Origin: Saccoglossus kowalevskii
Lineage: Eukaryota > Hemichordata > Enteropneusta > Harrimaniidae
NCBI RefSeq assembly: GCF_000003605.2
Contig: NW_003137329.1
Coordinates: 385,399-449,398 of the forward strand
Direction: 5' to 3'
DNA: 64,000 nucleotides
Part shown: piece by piece, positions 51,187 to 60,461 of the stretch
Position numbering within the stretch: the stretch's first letter is position 1
Layout: the number at the start of each line of letters is the position of its first letter
The notes under the pieces: generated by a model
Told to the model about the DNA's origin: nothing
Databases searched by the model: none
The model's input: only the letters and a program-made list of their open reading frames with translations
Program-made: the position numbers and the translations under genes

Positions 51187-54100
51187 TTAGTCAGAATCTT
51201 TCTTTTTCTTTTTCTTCTTTTTCTTTTCTGAACTTGGCTGCAATTTAAAATAAAATAAATTTTCAGAAAACAAATTGATTCAGGATGTCAGGAAAAGTTA
51301 CAAGAGAATATTGAATAGAAAGCAAAAAAGAGGAGATGCTCCATCAACACGACATTCTACTGGTGCAACACCACATGAGGGGGCTGGCTGCAAATCCACA
51401 TAGCGGCCCAACAGCCAGTACCTGTCATTTTAAACAGGTATAAAATTTCATTTGACAGGCAAAAATTCTACAAATATGTTCTAATTTTGATTGGAAATTA
51501 CCCATAAAAACATAATCCACAACAAATCTGTGGTTCCAGACTACGGACTGCCATCTTTCGAGTCAATAAATTATTATGAACAGATGCTACTCTATCTTCT
51601 AGCTATAATCCTGCCATATAAGTGTAAAAACAAATGCAATATGGTGGTGCTATGAAACAAGGACTTAGACTGGACCAGCTGTGAGTTGTCTCAGTGGAGG
51701 TAGTGACTGTCAATTATGATATCATCAACATAGGTAACAGTTTAAATTGATTCATCATCGACAACATCAGTTTTTGTAGGATTGTACAACTTCTAGTTCT
51801 CCAAATTTTGCACATTACATATTTGTAAGTAATTTCTCAAATTTTAGCAATGCCACCTTAGTAAAACTATGCTATAAAGGGGAATATATGATTACTTACC
51901 GTTTCCACAAGTGATGTTTCTGCTACTGGCGATTCAGCTTCTTTTTGCTTTTGCTTTTTCTTCTTTTCTTTCTTGCCAGGAGTTTCTTCTGCAAAACAAC
52001 ATTTAACATTAAAACTCAAGTACTTGCAAATACCAGTAAGGTCCCACGTTAAAACTGAAACCCAACTACAGGGCGAGGGAGAAACTGATGAATATCAGCA
52101 ATACATAATCTAATTACAAAATATGCAAGTTTCTTGGTAGCCATTTTATGTATTATGTGGCACTCCAGATTACGACCAAGCTGCTTACTGCACAACACTA
52201 TAAAGCAAACTACACACAAGATCTCAGTTTAATGAAGACTTGGTCCAGCAATAATCCATTATATCTATGGAATTTGATTAAAGAAACCATTTACCAGCTT
52301 GTGTAGGAGTTTCAAATTTGACTTTCTTGGCCGGAGTTTCCTCACTTTCATCCACATCTTTGTCCTTTTTCTTCTTCTTTTTCTTCTTTGGCGTTTCTTC
52401 CACTGCTTCTTCGGAGTCTGATGATGATTCTACTGGTTCTGCTTTGACTTTCTTCGCTTTGTGTTTAGATGGTGTTTCTCCTGTGGTATCAACCTCTTCT
52501 ATTTTTCGTTTTTTGGCTTGTATCGTCGAGTCTAAACCGACACTGTAAGGGGTGACATCACTTTTGCCTTGGTATTTGCCAAATTTGGCCAGCTGTTTTC
52601 CAGTACCACTGATTCTCCTCGTCTGTCAGAATACATTTAAAACATTGGAGTCAATGCAAAACTATTTAAAAAGATTGGCTACATAACCCTAATACCTAAC
52701 AGTCTAACCAATCAGAGCAGCTTGTTTGTTGGAAAGTTTGATGCATCAAATTCACCCTAGTATGTATGTACGTACATACATACGCATATATATACATACA
52801 TACATGCTTTGACTTGACCGGAACGTTGTCATGGGGATTACCGGTACATATTCCGAGGGGGCAGGAATGAGGCACAGAACCAGCATAAGAGGCAGTTTTG
52901 TCATGGTGAATAAATAAATCTGCCGAGCACATGTGACCAAACCAGCATGTACAAGGCTGAAAACAGTTTCAGCACTGATCATACAAGCTAGCAACCTTCC
53001 CACAGTGAGATATGGTTGTGTATAAAATAAAGAACCTAAACAAAATATGTTTTTCAAATTTTCACTCCAACTTACAGCAAACAGAGTTTTCGTCAATCTA
53101 CATATTTTATATTGCAATGCAAGACTTTCACATGAATTGTGAAATAATATTCATTGGATCCAAAATTAACAGAAATAAACTTACTGCTTGCTGTTCAATG
53201 GATCGTAACCTGTTTTCAAGTTTAGCTCTGTTTTCTATTCCCATCTCTGAGTTGTCATCTTCACCCAAAGCATCATATCGGATAGCGAGTGACGTCTTTG
53301 ATGCTAACATACGCGACACCTAGACAGGTAGGAATGGAGAAAACAATGCACATATTACATTACTTCATCAAAAGGAAATACTGAAATTTTAGTTATTTTA
53401 TGTAATACAACATAATACAGTTGATAAAAATTAACAAGGAAGGGAGGAGGAAGGAATATAACACATGCCAGCTAGAATAGCGAGGAGGCTGTAACCACAG
53501 ACGAGGACGAGGCAAGGGAGATGCTTATTTCGATTCCCACTTTTGAGCTGTGTTGTCTCAGTGGAGGTAGTGACTCAATTACAATATCATCAACATTAAC
53601 AGTTTAAATTGATTCATCATCGACAACACAACACAATCATGATTTTAGTTCTTTTAGTTCAGTTGCAATACATTCAGTTTGTAGAAATCAGGTGATAGAT
53701 GGTTAAATCAACCACATTCGAATACTGACTAGGACTTTGCTTATAATATATATGTACATGTGCCATTTTTGTGACCACCATTATTTTGATTTTTTTTCCC
53801 TCTAACTTGAAAACAAAACTTGCATCGCTACATGTTATAATTAAGCCTGGACTAGAAAAATGCAGTTTATTTTAGAAAATTAAAAATTGAATACTACTGT
53901 AAAAGGACATTTTCTGAAGGAAAGAATTAGTGAAATTAAATTCCAGTGAAAATACTTTTTTTTATGGTTTACATTCAAAAACTCTGAAAATATACAGAAC
54001 GACCAAAATGTGTTTTTTTTTCAGTGAAAATTAATTCCAGCTAAAATAAAGTATTTCACATTTCATTACCACTACTTACTTTTCCTTTGTTTTTTGCCGA

Positions 54101-57100
54101 CGTCTGTCCCACCATTGATGCATGGTAAATAAGACCATATTTAGGCGTATCTTTCTTTGTTTTTAATGCTCTGAACAGCGCCTTCTCAGCTCCCAATATC
54201 TGTACAGTGGACGAGGGATGCTTTGCAAGATTAAGTAATGAACCTAAAGATAAACATTAACAAATTACATGTCAGGATAACCCTCTTATAACAATCCAAT
54301 GTTGGTCATTTCTGTAATCATTTATTTTGAAGAGTACTGGTGGGTATGTTTTACACAAACAAACCCAATAAAAGTAACTGAACGTCAAAGACAAACAAAG
54401 CGTTACTCGGGAAGCACCAGTTAACAAATCTAGGCCAATTCAAGTGGCCAGCTTTAATTCACAATTCTGCAGTTCATTTTTCTGTTACCATTCACAACAG
54501 TTATCAGTCCATGGAAAGTACCTAACAAATTTACCAAGTGGGATTAAACACCATTATACTAATGCAGCAAACACACTTGGTACATCACTCCAAACAATAA
54601 AGTTACAGGAGGAACGGAAGTTCAAATTGGTAAATTAGTGATACCTCACTCCAAACAATTTACAATTAATACACTAAATCAGGCTGACAAAATTTACCTG
54701 CATGTGCTATGAGTCTTGCACCGACCAATTCACCAACCATTATTGTCAAGTTAGGTGCTATGGCAGTCATTCTGTTTTTGAGGTAGTCGTACAGCTGTGC
54801 TCTGTAATTGGAAATTTCTATAATCTGAAAGAAAAATTAAATTACTATTATTTGATTCATCTTGCTACGACAATTATAGTCTGCCCAATCTTGGTACAGT
54901 TGATTTTGAGCAAAAATTTAAATTTAATGAAACAATATGATTTTGAATAGGACTCTTTGTGACAGGTTACAAAGGTTAGCAATGGTGGTGAGAGTTTAAA
55001 GCTCACCTGTTCACTAAGATACAAAATATTAGTGATATCCTCTTCTGACACTTCAGTGCCCATGGAAATTTCAGCCGCCTGTTTGACTTGTTCTTCTATT
55101 TCTTCTGGTAACATTTCTGAGAGGTCAGTACTGGAAGTATTCACACGGTCACCTAAAAATTATTATGTTAAAAGTTAGCCATCTGAAACTCGTTTTATGC
55201 CATCTGAATATCTCATAAATCGGTACAATTACCTAATACTGCTAACACCAGGATGACAGAACACATCAGAACAATTTGTATACATGTAAAGCAAAACATG
55301 TCATTTTGGTGCGCCCTCTGGTGGTACTAATTGAAATATCTTTTGTTTTAAAATAACTACATCTAGAAAAAAACTTAGATCTATAACGGAGCTTCGTATC
55401 CGAATTGCATTTTGTATGATACATTTCAACTCACCAATTTTCTTGATAGTTTTGGCAAAAGCTATGTTGTCAGTGACAATTTTCCCTAACTCTGGGAAGT
55501 GCCATCCATACCATTCACGAACCCTCATTATGTAATTATTCAATTCTTTATCTAGATCATCCAATAGAGCTGTGAAAACAAAAGTATAATTCATTATTTG
55601 AAAAAATTCATGCTATAAACTGGAAACTTTTACAGTTATAGTTGAGTAATGATTTTCATGTCCTATTTGTAATTTTTTTGAAAGGGTGGTGGTTATCAAA
55701 AATACATACATACAAAAAATTCAAACGCGCGACGTGACGACCACCACTCTTACCAGTAAATCAATAATACAATCTGGTTAAAAAAAATATATTTATGCCA
55801 GAGGTAGCTTGTAAGCATGGTCTGCCCTCATGTTGACAATATCTAGTCAGAGAAAAACTGTCTGAACACAACTTCCGAAATAATTTGGTCAGACATAGTT
55901 ACACCAGCAGCTGTATATTAAAGAAAGCAGAGCCTTCATTGATTTTAATCAGATTGCTCCAAGACCAGCTGCAAATTTTGACCTTTTCCCTCTTAGAAGC
56001 AACTATTACATGAATTAGATTGTCTCAGACGTTGATATTAATCTCATCAGAGGCATCAGACGAGAGGTGTAAGGTTTGTCATCACAGACTTCATGACAGC
56101 CTAACTAACATCAGAACACTGCTCATTTACTGCTTAATACATCCAGTTCATAGCAACTACAGATAGCAAAACCTTGAAATACAATACAGTACTTACAGAT
56201 TGCCTGCACAATCATGGTGTCCACTTTATCTGGACTGAACTTCAACTTGTACCTTGATAAACTATTGAAAGAAAAAGATGGCACTGAGCATGTATAAACC
56301 AATTTTCATTAATAATTTTCTATGACCAAAATTAGTAACAACTCGTCTTGGAAACACAAAATGCATCTCAAAACAAGACAGCAACACTTACCTATGTGCC
56401 AAACCCAAGGAGAAAGCACTGATTTCTTTCTCTGGTAACCCAGTTATCAAATTTGTCATCTGTGCTCGTATACCTCTCATCAGTTCGTGTATTGATGAGT
56501 TGCAAACACAACTAATGTTGAATTTTTCCTATTAACAAATAAAACAAAATTGTATTAAAGAATTAAAATATTTTTTTTGCTTGATGAAGTTCATTATCAA
56601 TGACAAGCTAGACATAAAATGCTGTATTTGCTCTATTAGCAGCACCATAATTACAAATTATGATTAAAATAAATAATATTTGAATGATTCAGAATACTGT
56701 AGAATACTTTATTTTCGCTTGGAATTTATTTTTGCTATTTTCACTGAGGAAATAATTCTGTGAAAATAAAACCCAGTGAAAATACTTTTTCTCCTATATT
56801 TCACATTAAACTCATCAAATAACAGTAAAAATAAATTCCATACAAAATGCCCAAAAAGCCTTTTCAGCGAAAATAAAGTATTCCACAGTATAACAATTCC
56901 AATTTTGATTTATTGAATACATGCTTCTAATAAAGCAATTATGGTAGCAATATTTATTTTTACTTAATGTATTTTATTATTATACATCTGTCACCGTAAC
57001 GCCATACGTTACAGCGTGTCAATTTGGCGGTATTGCATTGGGTATTTTAATCCTACCATATTGGGAAACGAAAATTCCAAATACGAAAGGATTTTGCGCA

Positions 57101-60088
57101 TAAGCGTCTTTTAAGATTAAAAAAATAGTGCCCCCAGGGTTTGATCAAACTCAAAACAATGAAGTTCGTTAAATCTGTTATAAACATTTTAGATATATTC
57201 CTGGAAGGAAAAGATGTATAATAAGGTTATTACGAGGATACTGCAAAGTATGCACTCAAGACAGTACGCGGTCGCATCAACCTCCGCTGCGTGTCTGTCG
57301 ATACTCCCACTGTACTGTCTTCATGCATACTTTGCATTATCTTCGTAATAACCTCATATTATTTGATTTATATTCTTCAGAAATAAATTCCAAGTGATAT
57401 TAAAGTCATTTACAACATTCCATTCATTCACTTGTTCTAATTACTGTTTTACCGATGCGACAGACCTACCTTAATAACATTTCCTAATTTAGCATCAGCC
57501 ACTGCTAGTTCTGCATGTGCATCCTTGGCAACTATTTTTTTCAACATTTTCTTCAAACTCTTACTCATTTTACCCTCAATGGTTGCAGTGGCAGCTGTAG
57601 ATAAAAGAACAGTTTCACCAACTTTAGATCATAATTAAGTACTTAAATCTGAATCACGACATGACACATTTTGTGTAAAAGTATCCAGATAGGAAAATAC
57701 ATGTTTTATTATACACTATGTATTACCAAGTAATACCACAACGAACCATTCGTGTGTTTCTATGTCGTGTATTTTTGTCCAAATACATCATAATCAACTA
57801 TTTTGTTGCCTTTGTTCATAATTATTTTTTAACATCCAGGATAATCCTCAAAGTATCCATTTGATATCACACCAAGTAAACGTTTGACAAACTCTAAACA
57901 AGCCTGCAGTGCTACTAATGCCATATAACGCTACATGCAGTAACAAACTACAAATTGTCTATTAGAATTATGGCGCTGGAACCACATTTCTGATCACAAT
58001 GGTCGCTTGTCAGCCATTTTGAATTAGATCCTTAGAACAAAATATTGCGCAGCATGGGTCCCACATTTGTGTACTAAATCTGATGATACATTGAACGCAT
58101 GTTAAAATTGGTGGTATGTTTTTGTTCCTAGCAATACCCCTACATAGCATTGATAACATGTACTCTAAGTCTACAATCTATTACATTGTCTCAGACATCA
58201 AGATTGTTCTCATCAGAGTCATCAGACGAGAGGTGTAAGGTTTGTCATCACAGACAGGTAACATGACTGCCACCCCAACCCAGAAAACAAAAACAACTGC
58301 ATGTCGGCTAATTTGAGCCAGATTACTGAATCAAATGACAAGCGATGTTGTATGCAAGTACCATATATGTACACAATTTTATATGTTGCTACCTACCAGC
58401 AAGTGCATCTGTGGTGTCTTTGAATTTTTCAAACTGTTTCAACTTGACACTGAAATAAAATTGAATGATAAGTAATTCTCAGGATTAATTGTAAATAGCA
58501 CTTATCCTTAAAATTGATATTATCTTCTAATCGAGTGAATTCAACAGTCTGGGAGACAAATCTAAGTCACGAAGTAGAGAACCTCTCGATACAGTGGGGT
58601 CAAACCAACATCAAACTAATAATGGGAGTCTCCGACACATTTAATGTAAATAGAAAATCACGATGCAATTGGCTTAATTACTTCATTCAATCATACAACT
58701 TGCTAAATAACAAATGGCAAAGTTATCCAAACAATTAAATAGTCTGAAATGTCAGGACACAGATGCTGATGTTAGTGATAATGCTCATAAATGAACACAC
58801 TGGAAAAAATGGTTCGAACAAACCAGTTCTAATCATGTCAGAGACGAGCCCTGCGTACAGTGCTGTGTGTACGGGGACGCGTTCGGTTGATAGATGTCCC
58901 CCCACAGCCCTGCGTACCCCCCATAATAATAATAAGTTAATAATAAGTAGTTTCCCAGTCGAAATCTGTTGAAATGACGATAGTTATCCGTAACAACCAT
59001 TACAAAGTTATCTGAAACTGAAATGTCTTTAAAAAACGACTAGTAAAGACGGACAAATAGTAAACGTGTAGGTACTTGAGGAATTATTCACTAAACTCTG
59101 CCATTTTTAATTTCATTCACGTGATAGAATGCGTTTGTTTTTAGGGCAAAGTAGCCGATTTCATCCACAACCGGNNNNNNNNNNNNNNNNNNNNNNNNNN
59201 NNNNNNNNNNNNNNNNNNNNNNNNNNNNNNNNNNNNNNNNNNNNNNNNNNNNNNNNNNNNNNNNNNNNNNNNNNNNNNNNNNNNNNNNNNNNNNNNNNNN
59301 NNNNNNNNNNNNNNNNNNNNNNNNNNNNNNNNNNNNNNNNNNNNNNNNNNNNNNNNNNNNNNNNNNNNNNNNNNNNCATTAAAAAAGTTATATTTTCAAA
59401 ATCCCGGACCGTACGCAGGGCTGTGGTGGGGATATCTATCAACCGAACGCGTCCCCGTACACACAGCACTGTTCGCAGGGCTAGTCAGAGACGCGCATAG
59501 CAAACCAGTCAACTGGCTGCCAATATTGCCGTTTTGGTGTTCCAAGCAGTTTAAGGAGTAGTCAGAACATGATGAACTTACACTTTACTTGCTCCTTCAG
59601 CAGTCTGGAAATCTTGATATAAATTATCAACTTTCTTTAACTTCTTTTCATCAAGAAGCTGCAAAAAAAAAGAAAAAAAAGAAGATGAAAACACGTGTAT
59701 TCCCCGGGGTGTATTCCATATCAAGATCAAGGTCATTGCAATTTTGGTAGGCTTGCAAAACAGTACACAAGCCGGACGACTACATGTTGCGTTACGCATG
59801 TCAGCGACCTGTCAATGTATCAAAAACAAAAGCAAAATGAAGTTTTATTTCACACGTGGTGGAATTATACGATAAACGATTACGATCGCTCAAAGATACA
59901 AGATGGCGCAGCGCAGTGTCCCATGCGTGTCACACGTTGGACGACCATTCCGTTCAGTTAAACAGGTAACAACTCTCATAACAACCATGAAAGTAACTTC
60001 AAATCACATTTACAGATTGGCAGAACTAAAATGAAAACCATACCTTGAAAATGGCATAACCAGCCGCGGTTTCAAACAAGACCAACAT
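51187..60088 (-). CDS. NOP58: NOP58, box C/D snoRNP core protein, complete (14 exons)
   Basis: Exons on the minus strand: 60,088-60,044; 59,658-59,582; 58,449-58,397; 57,594-57,470; 56,528-56,392; 56,261-56,197; 55,569-55,435; 55,152-55,007; 54,824-54,698; 54,243-54,080; 53,319-53,185; 52,622-52,295; 51,988-51,900; 51,237-51,187. They total 1,677 nt, every junction keeps frame, and the product has 558 residues (human 529). It begins [15 protein letters not shown], the NOP5 N-terminal domain. The NOSIC/coiled-coil region includes [20 protein letters not shown] (about 145-167), and the Nop RNA/15.5K-binding domain includes [17 protein letters not shown] (about 290-305) and [11 protein letters not shown] (about 340). 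From residue 404 the tail has Lys- and Glu-rich blocks ending [15 protein letters not shown]58 assembles with fibrillarin, NOP56 and 15.5K on C/D snoRNAs in the nucleolus to direct 2'-O-methylation. Four introns host C/D snoRNAs. It is divergent from JMJD4. Confidence 0.98.
51685..51765 (-). ncRNA. SNORD11: Box C/D snoRNA, SNORD11-like, NOP58 intron 13
   Basis: On the minus strand: stem GTTGTC, C box ATGATGA (in GATGATGA), an internal C'-like TGATGAT, then guide GTCACTACCTCC, one base, D box CTGA, and stem GACAAC. The guide is complementary to 12 nt of 18S rRNA, GGAGGUAGUGAC, and the base opposite the fifth position before the D box is the G corresponding to human 18S G509. Human SNORD11 and SNORD11B modify this site and lie in NOP58 introns, so orthology is likely. 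It sits about 450 nt before the 3' splice site, farther than usual in vertebrates. Confidence 0.9.
52660..52760 (+). repeat. Dispersed CCAAT-containing repeat, copy 3 (NOP58 intron 11)
   Basis: It has GATTGGCTACATAACCCTAA, then CAGTCTAACCAATCAGAG and CTTGTTTGTTGG, followed by GATGCATCAAATTCACCC, aligning with copies 1 and 2. It starts about 40 bp inside the intron, counted from exon 12's acceptor. Confidence 0.65.
52752..52808. repeat. GTAC/CATA-rich microsatellite
   Basis: An imperfect, partly palindromic run of GTATGTAC and CATACATA units directly next to the CCAAT repeat. Confidence 0.7.
53551..53628 (-). ncRNA. SNORD11B: Box C/D snoRNA, SNORD11-like paralogue, NOP58 intron 10
   Basis: Same architecture as the intron-13 copy: a perfect 7-bp terminal stem TGTTGTC/GACAACA, C box ATGATGA, C'-like TGATGAT, guide GTCACTACCTCC and D box CTGA. 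The 12-nt 18S guide is identical, whereas the linker beside it has changed (a few bases shorter). Matching flanks (AGCTGTG beside the stem) suggest duplication between introns. The symbol is by analogy with the human pair; which copy corresponds to which is not known. Confidence 0.9.
53895..54063. mobile_element. Degenerate MITE in NOP58 intron 10
   Basis: It begins TACTGTAAAA and ends CTAAAATAAAGTATTTCACA, with inner AATTCCAGTGAAAATAC and CAGTGAAAATTAATTCCAG segments. These match the element in intron 4 at 56,697-56,888. Older and more diverged than that copy. Confidence 0.6.
55975..56089 (-). ncRNA. Box C/D snoRNA with 28S guide, NOP58 intron 6
   Basis: The core spans 56,022-56,089 on the minus strand; the remainder of the stated range is its 3' flank. 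C box GTGATGA, D' guide CTTACACCTCTCGT then D' CTGA, C' TGATGAG, D box CTGA, with short closing pairs GTC/GAC. The D' guide pairs over 12-13 nt (one or two G-U) with the 28S stretch AUGAGAGGUGUAG; the fifth-base rule selects the G of AUGAG. I believe this corresponds to the human 28S site near G3923 (SNORD111 type), but I could not verify the numbering. Confidence 0.82.
56697..56888. mobile_element. 192-bp MITE in NOP58 intron 4
   Basis: Inverted termini CTGTAGAATACTTTATTTTC and (reverse complement) CTGTGGAATACTTTATTTTC are flanked by TA on each side, fitting a Tc1/mariner-like target. Interior segments TGGAATTTATTTTT are also inverted. No coding capacity. Confidence 0.85.
57217..57362. mobile_element. 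Foldback MITE in NOP58 intron 4
   Basis: Arms of about 50 bp (AAGGTTATTACGAGGATACT, then TGCAAAGTATGCA and AAGACAGTA) are mirrored nearly completely, leaving a short GC-rich loop of about 45 bp. The whole forms one long hairpin. Non-coding. Confidence 0.85.
58188..58255 (-). ncRNA. Box C/D snoRNA with 28S guide, paralogue, NOP58 intron 3
   Basis: Same order as the intron-6 snoRNA: C box GTGATGA, identical D' guide CTTACACCTCTCGT with D' CTGA, C' TGATGAG, D box CTGA and closing GTC/GAC pairs. The sequence before the final D box differs (CAATCTTGATGT here, TTAATATCAACGT in the other), so only the D' guide is under shared constraint. Predicted target as for the intron-6 copy. Confidence 0.82.
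58846..59483. mobile_element. Mutator-like non-autonomous element in NOP58 intron 2
   Basis: Inverted termini of about 73 bp (AGCCCTGCG, CAGTGCTGTGTGTACGGGGA, CGCGTTCGGTTGATAGAT) are flanked by a 9-bp duplication GTCAGAGAC at 58,837-58,845 and 59,484-59,492. Nine-bp duplications with long inverted repeats suggest a Mutator-like element. The motif AGCCCTGCGTAC recurs at the inner edge of the left arm. A 202-base gap (59,175-59,376) hides the centre, so a coding part cannot be excluded but would have to be small. Confidence 0.82.
59175..59376. other. Assembly gap (202 N)
   Basis: Undetermined bases inside the Mutator-like element. Frames reported across it are artefacts. Confidence 0.99.
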
Positions 60089-60429
60089 TTTAAATGTTTT
60101 CAACCACGAGGGCAAGCTTTCATCTACGCATGCGCACAGTCATTTTACCCAAGGTGCCTTGCAAGCAGCAAGGTCATAGGTTATTGAAAGTCAGCTGAAG
60201 GTCACGTGTTTTATATACGCCAGCAGACGAGTGCAGTGAGCAGCAGAATAAATACCTTCCGTGCTCATTCTCTGGCCACACTCAACGGTTACCTCTTTAT
60301 CCTGTTGCCGTTACAATTCCCCAGCTAGGCTGAGAAAAGTTGCATTTTGAAAAAAAAAAAAAAATCTGCCAGAGCTAAACAAATTAATTACTTTCTTCGA
60401 GAAGGAAACTGTTACCATGACAACGTTTG
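60089..60429. promoter_or_regulatory. Divergent promoter between NOP58 and JMJD4
   Basis: About 340 bp separate the two start codons. The segment holds an NRF1-like palindromic CGCATGCGCA at about 60,127-60,136, close to NOP58, and an E-box CACGTG at 60,203-60,208, the class of site bound by MYC-family factors, which are known to control NOP58 in vertebrates. A TTTTATATACG near 60,208 could act as a TATA element towards JMJD4. Sharing of the region by both genes is inferred from spacing. Confidence 0.6.
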
Positions 60430-60461
60430 ATGAAGATGGATGCAGCAAACTTGACTCATGA
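60417..60461 (+). other. Upstream ORF overlapping the JMJD4 start
   Basis: An ATG at 60,417 in good context (ACCATGA) opens a 14-codon frame ending TGA at 60,459-60,461. It overlaps both in-frame JMJD4 start codons (60,430 and 60,436). If it lies in the transcript it should lower JMJD4 translation. Confidence 0.5.

Noticed and set aside
51691-51707. Fragment of 18S rRNA gene (GGAGGTAGTGAC on the plus strand)
   Set aside because: The match is only 12 nt and lies exactly at the guide position of a box C/D snoRNA on the other strand.
52318-52548. 76-codon plus-strand frame
   Set aside because: Antisense shadow of NOP58 exon 12.
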